Source of the DNA: an uncultured Bacilli bacterium
Lineage (GTDB): Bacteria; Bacillota_I; Bacilli_A; RFN20; CAG-288
Reading direction: 5' to 3'
Assembly (NCBI GenBank): GCA_934700375.1
Contig: CAKUXT010000097.1
Coordinates: 1-7,467, forward strand
Length of the DNA: 7,467 nt
Shown: positions 1 to 6,117 of the stretch, piece after piece
Layout: the number at the start of each line of letters is the position of its first letter
How positions within the stretch are numbered: position 1 is the first letter of the stretch
Position numbers and translations under genes: made by a program
The notes under the pieces: generated by a model
Told to the model about the DNA's origin: nothing
The model's database searches: none
Seen by the model: only the letters and a program-made list of their open reading frames with translations

Positions 1-1209
1 ACTTTAAAGTTCAAACTTTATGAAATGGATGCCAGCGCAAGCAAAGAAGTCAGATTGCGCGACAAGGCAAAGCACCTCAGCGTTCTCACATCCGGTATTG
101 TCGAGCGCATCGGTCACGAAGATGCGATTTTCACAATCAAAAAGCCTGGTGGATTCAAGAATACAGATGTACTTCCTGTCAAAAACCACGATGAAGCCGT
201 TCAGCTTCTTCTCAAGGGTTTGATCAAGTTCGGAATCATCAAGGACTTAAGTGAAATCAATGGTGTCGGAAACCGTGTAGTTCAGGGCGGTAAGTATTTT
301 GCAGATTCCGCACTCTTCAACGAAGACACTTATAAGAAGATTCAAGAGTTGATTCCTCTTGATCCTCTTCACGCCGAAGCTCACCTCACCTGCTTCAACG
401 CTTTCAAGAAGGCACTTCCCAATGTCGGAGAAGTCGCTGTATTTGATACCGCTTTCCATCAGACGATGAAGCCGGAAGAATACATGTATGCCATTCCTTA
501 TGAATATTATGAAAAGTATGCAGTCAGAAGATACGGTGCTCATGGAACCAGTCATAAATATCTTTCAGAAGTCGTCAACGAAGAATATTTGGCCGGCAAG
601 GAACACACCAACATCATCACGCTTCACATCGGTTCCGGCGCTTCTGTCTCCGCTGTCAAAGACGGCAAATGCATCGCAACCAGCATGGGTCTCACTCCTT
701 TGGCCGGTGTCATGATGGGTACAAGAACCGGTGATATCGATCCTTCCGTCATGCCTTACCTTTGCACCTGCACTGGCAAGGATGCCCAGGAAATCTATGA
801 CATTTTCAACCATAAATCCGGTATTTTAGGCATTTCCGGTGTCTCTAACGACACAAGAGATGTCGAAGCCGCTTTCGAACGAGGCGAAGAGAGAAGCAAA
901 CTCGCCATGGATATGTATGCCAACAAGATTGCTGAATACATCATGATGTATTACGGCAAACTCGGTTCCTGCGATATGATCGTCTGTTCTGCCGGTGTCT
1001 TTGAAAATGCTCCAGTCTACAGAAAGATGGCATTTGACAGAGTCAAAGAAGCCTTGGGTGTCAAGATCGATGACAAGCTCAATGAAGAGATTCGCTTTGG
1101 AAAAGAAGGCATCATTTCTGCTAGCGACAGCAAGATTCCTGTCCTTGTCTTACCGACTGACGAAGAATTGATGATCGCCCTTGATACTGCTAGAATCTTA
1201 AAGCTTTAA
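1..1209 (+). CDS. ackA: Acetate kinase, 5' end cut by window edge
   Basis: Acetate kinase makes acetyl phosphate and ADP from acetate and ATP. In fermenters it runs in reverse with Pta to yield ATP in the cytoplasm. The reading frame is open from base 1 and begins TLKFKLYEMD, which continues the family's N-terminal phosphate-binding motif (N-A-G-S-S-x-x-K). About 11 residues are therefore missing off the left edge, and the ATG at 25 is internal. Visible family motifs are FDTAFHQ with the catalytic Asp (442-462), HGTSH (541-555), ITLHIGSGAS (from 613), TRTGDIDP with the transition-state Arg (721-744) and PTDEEL with the Mg-binding Glu (1153-1170). The 402 visible codons plus the missing part fit the usual size of about 400. 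Oddities: the common HRVVHGG reads NRVVQGG (271-291) and the PLHNPxN loop reads PLHAEAH. All catalytic residues I know of within the visible part are kept, so the enzyme should be active. No terminator is evident before the next gene. Confidence 0.97.
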   Translation, partial: TLKFKLYEMDASASKEVRLRDKAKHLSVLTSGIVERIGHEDAIFTIKKPGGFKNTDVLPVKNHDEAVQLLLKGLIKFGIIKDLSEINGVGNRVVQGGKYFADSALFNEDTYKKIQELIPLDPLHAEAHLTCFNAFKKALPNVGEVAVFDTAFHQTMKPEEYMYAIPYEYYEKYAVRRYGAHGTSHKYLSEVVNEEYLAGKEHTNIITLHIGSGASVSAVKDGKCIATSMGLTPLAGVMMGTRTGDIDPSVMPYLCTCTGKDAQEIYDIFNHKSGILGISGVSNDTRDVEAAFERGEERSKLAMDMYANKIAEYIMMYYGKLGSCDMIVCSAGVFENAPVYRKMAFDRVKEALGVKIDDKLNEEIRFGKEGIISASDSKIPVLVLPTDEELMIALDTARILKL

Positions 1210-1240
1210 ACAAAAGCAGATTTCTCTTGTAATATCTAAT

Positions 1241-1257
1241 AAGGAGGTATAAATGTG
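1241..1257 (+). promoter_or_regulatory. Strong ribosome binding site with overlapping ATG-TGA and GTG start
   Basis: AAGGAGG (1241-1247) lies 7 nt before a GTG (1255) that opens the lipoprotein gene. An ATG at 1253 overlaps it, but that frame meets TGA at once (ATGTGA), so it can only be a start-stop. The GTG is therefore the real start, and the signal peptide reads correctly from it. Confidence 0.75.
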
Positions 1258-2415
1258 AAACATACAACCCGCTGTTGCCTTTCCGCATTATGCCTCCTTT
1301 TTTCAATGTCTTTAGCATCCTGCAATAGAGGCGAATCTACTGAGACGCGTGTTCTTCTATCTAAGAAAGAGAACATCGATTCCACCATCATGATCCATTC
1401 TGTCAAAGAGCTTCAGGACATCACAAGATACGATTCCTGTATCCTTTATGTTTCATTGGAAGGATGTCATTATTGTTATGATACCAAGCAGATTCTGAAA
1501 GAATACATCAAAGAGAATGAAACAATCATCTATGAGGTCGATAGAAGCGTCTATGCATCAGCATATGACGAAAAGACAAACCAGGAAGGGAAATATGCAT
1601 TCCTTTATCCTCGCTTAGAAGGATTCCCAGGTTTCCTTTTCTACCAGAACGGAAAGCTTGTTGATTCCTATCTCAACTCCATCTCAACAAAAGCTGATCT
1701 CACTTATATGCTGAAGGACAAAGTCTATCAGACAAACAGATACTGTCTCAACGATGTCGAGTTTTCTGTCCGTGAAGACAGCTATTCTTTTGTTTCGACA
1801 GAGACAGATGAAATCTGTAAGAGTGAAATCGCATTGGGTTTCACAACGGCGGAACTGAAAGACAAAATCGAAAAGCAGAAAACAGAAGACAAACCTCTCA
1901 ATGTTCTCTACACTTGGAGAAGATGTTCGGACTGCAAAACATATCAGAATTCTGTTCTGATGCCTTTTATGAAAAAGAACGAAGATGCAAAGCTCTATTA
2001 TTATGAGACAGACGGATATATGCAGCTGAAAAGAAGAGAAGATGCAATCGGAGAACATGTCCTATCTCTCTGGGCTTCTTTCTGCAATGAATTCCATTTG
2101 GATGCATTCTCTTTTGATAATGGAGAAAAACACCTACCTGGTTTTGTTCCTTCTATTCTCTCTTATCAGAAAGACGACTATCAGTTCTCCATCTTCTTGA
2201 ATCAGCAGGATTTAAGAAGGAATGAGGATGGAACCTTATCTTATTATCACACCTTTTATGATGAACTGAAGAATATCAGATCCAAAACCAAGGTCCAACA
2301 GGGAGATACGACAAGCTCCACTTATCAGAAAGCACTGAAAGAGCTCAACGCTTCTGTTTTAAACGAAGACATCAGGCTCAACAGTTCCTTCTTGGAGGAT
2401 ATCTTCCATGAATAA
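1255..2415 (+). CDS. Lipoprotein with two thioredoxin-fold CxxC domains
   Basis: Predicted surface lipoprotein of 386 aa, probably a thiol-disulfide oxidoreductase outside the membrane. Residues 1-23 form a lipoprotein signal: positive start (MKHTTR), hydrophobic core, lipobox L20-A21-S22-C23. Domain 1 (about 45-160) looks like a thioredoxin fold: strand CILYVS, active site C71-H-Y-C74, helix, then GFPGFLFYQNGK with a likely cis-Pro at 125. Domain 2 (about 195-320) repeats the layout: strand NVLYTW, C224-S-D-C227, and GFVPSIL with a candidate cis-Pro at 299. The remaining 65 residues are polar and unassigned. The GTG start is chosen because AAGGAGG sits 7 nt upstream and the signal peptide begins there. 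The gene follows ackA by 45 nt and overlaps the next lipoprotein gene by 8 nt. CxxC plus cis-Pro supports a thioredoxin fold, but I cannot name a family. A reductase, isomerase or thiol-based sensor are all possible. Confidence 0.85.
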   Translation: MKHTTRCCLSALCLLFSMSLASCNRGESTETRVLLSKKENIDSTIMIHSVKELQDITRYDSCILYVSLEGCHYCYDTKQILKEYIKENETIIYEVDRSVYASAYDEKTNQEGKYAFLYPRLEGFPGFLFYQNGKLVDSYLNSISTKADLTYMLKDKVYQTNRYCLNDVEFSVREDSYSFVSTETDEICKSEIALGFTTAELKDKIEKQKTEDKPLNVLYTWRRCSDCKTYQNSVLMPFMKKNEDAKLYYYETDGYMQLKRREDAIGEHVLSLWASFCNEFHLDAFSFDNGEKHLPGFVPSILSYQKDDYQFSIFLNQQDLRRNEDGTLSYYHTFYDELKNIRSKTKVQQGDTTSSTYQKALKELNASVLNEDIRLNSSFLEDIFHE

Positions 2416-3217
2416 ATATTTTCATTTGCTCCTTCTTCCGTTTCTTCTCTTTTCCTGTCAGAAAAAAGATGAGGACAAGTTTCCTTTATTCACAAGCGAT
2501 GCCACGAAGGAAAGCATCAAAGGAAACGATGAATATTTAGTCAACAAGCTTTATGAAAACGATTTTGACTATATAATCGAAAAGAAGATGAGTTTCCCGC
2601 TCTTTGTGTATGCGGCAGGCTGTGGAACCTGTGACAACTTTTCAATTGTGCTAAAAGATTATATTAGAATCAATAAAGTCATCTTTCCCTATATGACATT
2701 ATCTGTCTTCAATCTTTCAAAGACAGATACACCAAGTCTTTCCGATTCTGCTCTTCTGTTCTACAAAGAGGGAAAACTGGTCAAGACCTATGATGATATC
2801 CTCTCTCAGGTCTTTTCTACAGGTGACCTTACAAAAATCATGGATCAGTACACCTATAACAGCAATGTCTCTTATCTCTCTACCAGTTACACTTATTCGA
2901 ATTCCAGTGTTCCATTCTATTCCTATCATTTCTCTTCTTCGATATTCTTAGAGGAGAGTGATGATACTTCTCATGATTACTTCAGTATCAAAGATGGGAA
3001 CATGCTTCTACTTTCTTCTGATTCTTTTTCCTATCCTTCTCTTTATCAAAAGATCAAAAACAACGAGTACGTTTCTATTATCAACATCTCAAAAGACATC
3101 AAGGATAACAAAAAAGAAGAAGTCGAAAAGAAAATCGGAGCTTCTCTTCTTTATCCTTATCAGAAAATCACATATAAAAACGGACTCTGCACAGCGACAG
3201 AATCCGTTGATTTATAA
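2408..3217 (+). CDS. Lipoprotein with one thioredoxin-fold CxxC domain, paralogue of upstream gene
   Basis: Predicted lipoprotein of 269 aa: short positive start, leucine-rich core (7-14), lipobox L14-F15-S16-C17. Residues about 45-140 resemble domain 1 of the upstream protein: strand FPLFVYAAG, C72-G-T-C75, an LKDYI helix, strand ALLFYKEGKLV, then a DLTKIMDQYTYNSN segment matching DLTYMLKDKVYQTN upstream. The two look like a tandem duplication that has diverged. The position matching the likely cis-Pro upstream is Ser114 here. A thioredoxin without cis-Pro may have altered substrate or metal binding. The second half is Ser/Tyr-rich with no CxxC. Its part around 215-250 could be a decayed remnant of the second domain, but this is a guess. 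GGAGG (2394-2398) lies 9 nt before the ATG, and the 8-nt overlap implies translational coupling. The function is probably extracytoplasmic thiol chemistry in partnership with its neighbour. The exact role is unknown. Confidence 0.82.
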   Translation: MNKYFHLLLLPFLLFSCQKKDEDKFPLFTSDATKESIKGNDEYLVNKLYENDFDYIIEKKMSFPLFVYAAGCGTCDNFSIVLKDYIRINKVIFPYMTLSVFNLSKTDTPSLSDSALLFYKEGKLVKTYDDILSQVFSTGDLTKIMDQYTYNSNVSYLSTSYTYSNSSVPFYSYHFSSSIFLEESDDTSHDYFSIKDGNMLLLSSDSFSYPSLYQKIKNNEYVSIINISKDIKDNKKEEVEKKIGASLLYPYQKITYKNGLCTATESVDL

Positions 3218-3218
3218 A

Positions 3219-4202
3219 CTATAAGTTGTCGACAGCTTCTAAGATCTGAGGAAGTTCAGAGAGGTCTTTGATGTGGCAGCCTGCTGCAAAATCATGGCCT
3301 CCGCCTCCGAACTGATTGGCGACAGGAGCGATGTGGATCTTTGCCGAGCGAAGTGAGACACGATAATGGTTCTTTCCTTCATCCCATGTGACAGACATCG
3401 CAGCTTTGACGCCTTTCAAGTCACGGAAGACATTGATATGAAGATTGCCCTGATCGACTGTCATGTTCAGTTTCTTCATATCTTCTTTGTCAAAGACATA
3501 ATAGGCAGTCCCTTTTTCTGTGATGTGATAATTGTTAAGGCAGTACTTAAGGATTTCAAGTCTTCTCTGATCAAGAGAATACATCTCCAAAATCAAAGAG
3601 TTGATGTCGACTCCATAGTCAGCCAAGTCACCGGCGATACGAAGCGTAGCCCCATCAGTATCCTGATAGGTGAACTTTCCTGTGTCACCGACAATGCCGC
3701 AATATAAAGCAGTGGCTGCTTCCTTATTGATATGAAGCTTTCTGGAACGGGAAAGAGCAAAGAGTGCGACAAGCTCACTGGCTGCCGGTCTATCGGGATG
3801 GACGATGAGATAATCGCCATATCCTTCTCCTTCGCTAGGAAGTGGATGATGGTCGATCTTGATCACTTTCTCCGCTAACGAGATATGATCTTTTGCGATG
3901 CGGGAACGATTGGAAACATCGACGCAGATCGCAAGATGCTTTCTTCTATAAACAGTCTCATCAAGCTCTTCCGGAATCGGGAAAAGATCAGGCATAAGGT
4001 CGGGATGTCTGTCTCCGACATAATGCACTTCCTTTTCCGGATAATTAAAACGGATCCAATGATAAAGACCCATCTGGGCACCTAAGGCATCGAAGTCAGG
4101 TGACTGATGGCGATAGATGATAATCATACTGTATTCTTTGATGTTTTTCTCCAGTTCTTTGAACTGTGTGCTCATCTCTTTTAATTCTTGTTCACTGATC
4201 AT
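3219..4202 (-). CDS. nrnA: DHH/DHHA1 phosphoesterase, NrnA-type oligoribonuclease / pAp phosphatase
   Basis: Cytoplasmic metal-dependent phosphoesterase. Relatives (NrnA) degrade 2-5-nt nanoRNAs to mononucleotides and dephosphorylate 3'-phosphoadenosine 5'-phosphate, standing in for Orn and CysQ. With the start at 4202 it is 327 aa. DHH motifs in order: H32-x3-D36-F-D38-ALGAQ (I), ICVD95VS (II), KID117-H118-H119P (III, the name motif), IVGD173TGKF (IV). The C-terminal DHHA1 domain has QFGGGGHDFAAGC (297-309), the RNA-binding glycine patch. Length and order fit NrnA, and there are no extra domains (no CBS or GGDEF as in GdpP). An ATG at 4241 would add 13 residues. I prefer 4202 because GAGG stands 8 nt before it, whereas the upstream ATG has only a weak AGG. 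Its TAG stop is 1 nt from the convergent lipoprotein gene. It is transcribed alone. A c-di-AMP phosphodiesterase activity is a less likely alternative. Confidence 0.93.
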   Translation of the reverse strand: MISEQELKEMSTQFKELEKNIKEYSMIIIYRHQSPDFDALGAQMGLYHWIRFNYPEKEVHYVGDRHPDLMPDLFPIPEELDETVYRRKHLAICVDVSNRSRIAKDHISLAEKVIKIDHHPLPSEGEGYGDYLIVHPDRPAASELVALFALSRSRKLHINKEAATALYCGIVGDTGKFTYQDTDGATLRIAGDLADYGVDINSLILEMYSLDQRRLEILKYCLNNYHITEKGTAYYVFDKEDMKKLNMTVDQGNLHINVFRDLKGVKAAMSVTWDEGKNHYRVSLRSAKIHIAPVANQFGGGGHDFAAGCHIKDLSELPQILEAVDNL

Positions 4203-4271
4203 AGGCTTTTCCTCATTTCTAATCACTTGAATATATCGCATTTCTTCCCTTGAAGAAAGACCTTTTTGTCG

Positions 4272-4301
4272 ATTTTAGCTCAAATGCGCTATTTCCGTAA
4301 A
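4272..4301 (-). promoter_or_regulatory. Candidate promoter for the nrnA-type gene
   Basis: On the minus strand TAAAAT (plus-strand 4272-4277) is a 5/6 match to the -10 box. A weak TTTACG lies 18 nt upstream. It would start transcription near 4265, ahead of both candidate start codons. The -35 match is poor, so this is only a candidate. Confidence 0.3.
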
Positions 4302-4308
4302 ATTGTTC

Positions 4309-4337
4309 TTGAAATAAGCTCTTGCTTGCGGTATCAT
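4309..4337 (+). promoter_or_regulatory. Promoter of tRNA-Arg
   Basis: TTGAAA (4309-4314), a 17-nt spacer, and TATCAT (4332-4337) each match the vegetative sigma factor boxes at 5 of 6 positions. Transcription would begin near 4344, giving a leader of about 13 nt for RNase P to remove. Spacing and position relative to the tRNA make this the best promoter in the window. Confidence 0.7.
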
Positions 4338-4357
4338 TATTAGGCTTTGAAAGCGAT

Positions 4358-4434
4358 GGGGCTGTAGCTCAGTTGGATAGAGCATCTGCCTTCTAAGCAG
4401 AGGGCCGAGTGTTCGAGTCACTCCAGCCTCACCA
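4358..4434 (+). tRNA. tRNA-Arg (anticodon TCT)
   Basis: A full cloverleaf can be drawn. The acceptor stem is GGGGCTG with CAGCCTC (one G-U pair at position 2). The D arm GCTC...GAGC has loop AGTTGGATA. The anticodon stem TCTGC/GCAGA has loop CTTCTAA, giving anticodon TCT at 34-36 with U33 and A37. The T stem GAGTG/CACTC has loop TTCGAGT. Discriminator A is followed by an encoded CCA. It reads AGA codons, which are frequent in the neighbouring genes. It has its own promoter and a hairpin terminator immediately downstream, so it is a single-gene transcript. Confidence 0.97.
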
Positions 4435-4443
4435 TCCGAAATA

Positions 4444-4478
4444 AAAAAGACCTGGTTCATCAAGAGCCAGGTCTTTTT
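4444..4478. terminator. Bidirectional intrinsic terminator between tRNA-Arg and CBS gene
   Basis: GACCTGGTTC (4449-4458), loop ATCAA, GAGCCAGGTC (4464-4473) form a 10-bp stem with one G-U pair. It is flanked by AAAAA on the left and TTTTT on the right, which can extend the stem to 15 bp. The T tract ends the tRNA transcript on the plus strand. The A tract becomes a U tract on the minus strand and ends the Mrp-CBS operon, whose stop codon lies 4 nt away. Confidence 0.92.
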
Positions 4479-4481
4479 CGT

Positions 4482-5195
4482 TTATTGTTTTGCTTTCGCT
4501 AAGTCAGCTAACGTACAGATGCCGATCAGCTTCTCATCTTTGCTTCCGTTCTGCGTAACAAATAGACAGGCGATGTTCTTCTTATGTGCAGAACGATTCT
4601 CTAAGAATGTGAACACCTTTTCCGCAGTTGTTGTCTTGGAGACAAAGAGGAAGGATTCATTCAGATGTGAAGAAAGCCCGGTAACTTTCTCAAAGTCAGA
4701 AACAAGAGAGGAGGAATCAAAACGGATCCCTTGCAGTATCCCATCAAAGATGGAAGAGCGTGAAAAGACACCGATGACTTTCTTCTCCTGATTTAGAATC
4801 GGAAAATGGGAAAGACCTAAAAGGTTCATCTTCTTCATGATAGAGAAGACCTTTTCATCCATCGTGCAGTATTCGATCTCCTTTGTGGAGATATCATAGA
4901 CCGTGACAGGATGCTTCAGTCTTGATAGAAGCCTTTCTCCTTTCTGAATGAATTCATCCGTGGGAATGCAGGTATCATTCTCATGAGAGAGCAGATTCCT
5001 TAAATCCGAAGCAGAACGAAGATAGGAATAGTTGTCATAATCCGATAAGAGCGGATTGCTCTTATCGTAATAGATTTTGTTTAAAGCGCGCGAAAAAGGA
5101 ACATAATCATCACTTTTGATGTCAGACAAGGCGATGACTTCCTTCTCCAGCTCTTTGAAAAGATAGAGAAATCGTTCTATCTTGTTTTCGCTCAT
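4482..5195 (-). CDS. CBS-pair protein with N-terminal HEPN-like helical region
   Basis: Protein of 237 aa, cytoplasmic, no signal peptide. Residues 1-90 are predicted mostly helical and contain LRNLLSH (65-71), an R-x4-H arrangement (R66, H71) with Asn after Arg as in HEPN-type RNase or nucleic-acid-binding domains. Residues about 97-160 form one CBS motif (PVTVYDIS, MKKMNLLGLSHFPIL, KVIGVFSRSSIFDGIL) and about 172-235 a second (FLFVSKTTTAEKVFTFLEN, CLFVTQ, KLIGICTLADLAKA). Together they make a Bateman module, which in other proteins binds adenine nucleotides. The ATG directly follows the mrp stop with no gap, and GAGG in the end of mrp serves as ribosome binding site. The bidirectional terminator follows. 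The CBS assignment is firm. The HEPN assignment rests on one motif and helical content and could be a generic helical dimer domain. No target is known; regulation by nucleotide binding is inferred. Confidence 0.85.
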   Translation of the reverse strand: MSENKIERFLYLFKELEKEVIALSDIKSDDYVPFSRALNKIYYDKSNPLLSDYDNYSYLRSASDLRNLLSHENDTCIPTDEFIQKGERLLSRLKHPVTVYDISTKEIEYCTMDEKVFSIMKKMNLLGLSHFPILNQEKKVIGVFSRSSIFDGILQGIRFDSSSLVSDFEKVTGLSSHLNESFLFVSKTTTAEKVFTFLENRSAHKKNIACLFVTQNGSKDEKLIGICTLADLAKAKQ

Positions 5196-6047
5196 TTATA
5201 AAGTATCCTCAGGTGTTGAGTTCTTGATGATAGCTTCGACTGTGCTATCAAGATAAGGGACATGAAGGTTTTCGATATCGCCCATATCCATATGCTTTGC
5301 GATGTCCTGATCGAAAGGAATTTCGTCAAAGACTGGAATGCCATGATCTTTTCCGATGGCATCATTGACCTTGCCATAAAGATCGATTCTCTCACCGCAC
5401 TTCGGGCATTTGACATAAGACATATTCTCAACCAAGGACAAAAGCGGAACAGAGAGCATCTCAGCCATCTTAGCGCTCTTTTCGACGATCTGTGTCACCA
5501 AAGACTGCGGAGAAGCGACAAGGACAGCAGAGGAGAGTCTGATCTTCTGGAAGATGGTAAGAGCGATGTCACCAGTGCCAGGTGCCATATCGATGATGAG
5601 ATAATCGACATCCCAGATGACTTCCGTATAGAATTGTTCAATGAGCGTAGAGATCATAGCACCTCTCCAGACAATCGGATCATCAGGATGATCAAGCAGA
5701 AGGTTAGAGGACATGATCTGAATGCCGGTTTTGCTCTTTATCGGTTCAAAATAGCTGCCATCGCCATAGACAGGTCCTTTGACGCCGAAGGCGAAGGGGA
5801 CACTAGGTCCAGTGATATCAGCATCGAGAATGCCGACTTTATAGCCTTTTCTTGCAAGCTCTGTTGCAATATAGCAAGAGGTAAAGGATTTTCCGACACC
5901 GCCTTTGCCGCTTAAAACAGCAACAGCGTGGCCGATACGGCTCTTTTCGTTAGGGTGAGTCTTAGGAATGAAGTTAGCTTTAGGAGCAGCCTTTCCTTTT
6001 GTTTCATTTTCCATAGCAGGATTCTGATTGATTTCGTTTTCGTTCAT
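5196..6047 (-). CDS. mrp: Mrp/NBP35-family P-loop ATPase, Fe-S cluster carrier
   Basis: Cytoplasmic ATPase of the Mrp (ApbC/NBP35) branch of the ParA/MinD superfamily, whose members bind and hand over Fe-S clusters. Length 283 aa. It has the deviant Walker A SGKGGVGKS (46-54) with signature Lys48, the switch I segment LDADITGPSVP (74-84), the family-specific VWRGAM (126-131), the Walker B/switch II region DYLIIDMAPGTGD (148-160), and ENMSYVKCPKCGE with C214-x2-C217 for a bridging cluster at the dimer interface. The first 38 residues are a polar, low-complexity extension. The MIP18/DUF59 domain that opens many bacterial Mrp proteins is absent, and so are the N-terminal cysteines of eukaryotic NBP35. 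It is first gene of a two-gene operon with the CBS-pair protein. Start ATG at 6047 follows an extended -10 promoter and a weak GAG ribosome binding site. SalA-type regulators share this fold, but the intact CxxC favours the Fe-S role. Confidence 0.95.
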   Translation of the reverse strand: MNENEINQNPAMENETKGKAAPKANFIPKTHPNEKSRIGHAVAVLSGKGGVGKSFTSCYIATELARKGYKVGILDADITGPSVPFAFGVKGPVYGDGSYFEPIKSKTGIQIMSSNLLLDHPDDPIVWRGAMISTLIEQFYTEVIWDVDYLIIDMAPGTGDIALTIFQKIRLSSAVLVASPQSLVTQIVEKSAKMAEMLSVPLLSLVENMSYVKCPKCGERIDLYGKVNDAIGKDHGIPVFDEIPFDQDIAKHMDMGDIENLHVPYLDSTVEAIIKNSTPEDTL

Positions 6048-6073
6048 TTTGTTTCTCTTCTTTCTATTTATTG

Positions 6074-6082
6074 ATTATAACA
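6074..6082 (-). promoter_or_regulatory. Extended -10 promoter of the mrp-CBS operon
   Basis: On the minus strand the sequence reads TGTTATAAT: a perfect TATAAT (plus-strand 6074-6079) preceded by TG one base upstream. No good -35 box is found at 16-18 nt, as is common for extended -10 promoters. Transcription would start near 6067, about 20 nt before the ATG. The region where a -35 would lie is occupied by the GCGGC/GCCGC inverted repeat. Confidence 0.65.
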
Positions 6083-6087
6083 TTTAA

Positions 6088-6104
6088 GCGGCAATAAAAG
6101 CCGC
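6088..6104 (-). terminator. GC-rich hairpin after the IMPACT-family gene (weak terminator or operator)
   Basis: GCGGC and GCCGC flank a 7-nt AT loop, beginning 13 nt after the stop codon of the IMPACT-family gene. On the minus strand it is followed by TTAAATGTT, too poor in T for a good intrinsic terminator. It also covers the -35 zone of the mrp promoter, so an operator is possible. The flanking AATT and TTAA do not extend the stem. Confidence 0.35.
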
Positions 6105-6117
6105 AATTGAGACAATT

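Noticed and set aside
1210..1240. Possible promoter or terminator between ackA and the first lipoprotein gene
   Set aside because: The only -10-like box (TAATAT) has a 3/6 -35 partner and would start transcription at the ribosome binding site. The only hairpin (ACAAAAG with CTCTTGT) has a mismatch and no T run.
1684..2058. Open reading frame of 124 codons antisense to the first lipoprotein gene
   Set aside because: Cys/Phe-rich translation without domain or ribosome binding site, fully covered by the lipoprotein gene.
3211..3226. TTATA...TATAA palindrome at the convergent stop codons
   Set aside because: Five A-T pairs around a 3-nt loop are too weak to act as a terminator and are expected by chance in AT-rich sequence.
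4203..4241. ATG at 4241 as the start of the nrnA-type gene
   Set aside because: Possible, but the ATG at 4202 has the better GAGG ribosome binding site and gives a family-typical N-terminus. The longer form cannot be fully excluded.
4275..4463. Open reading frame of 62 codons across the tRNA on the minus strand
   Set aside because: It runs antisense through the tRNA and the terminator and has no domain or ribosome binding site.
5262..5915. Open reading frame of 217 codons on the plus strand, antisense to mrp
   Set aside because: It lies wholly inside the strongly supported mrp gene, lacks a recognisable domain, and its translation has the Arg/Asp/Ile-rich look of reverse-complemented coding sequence.
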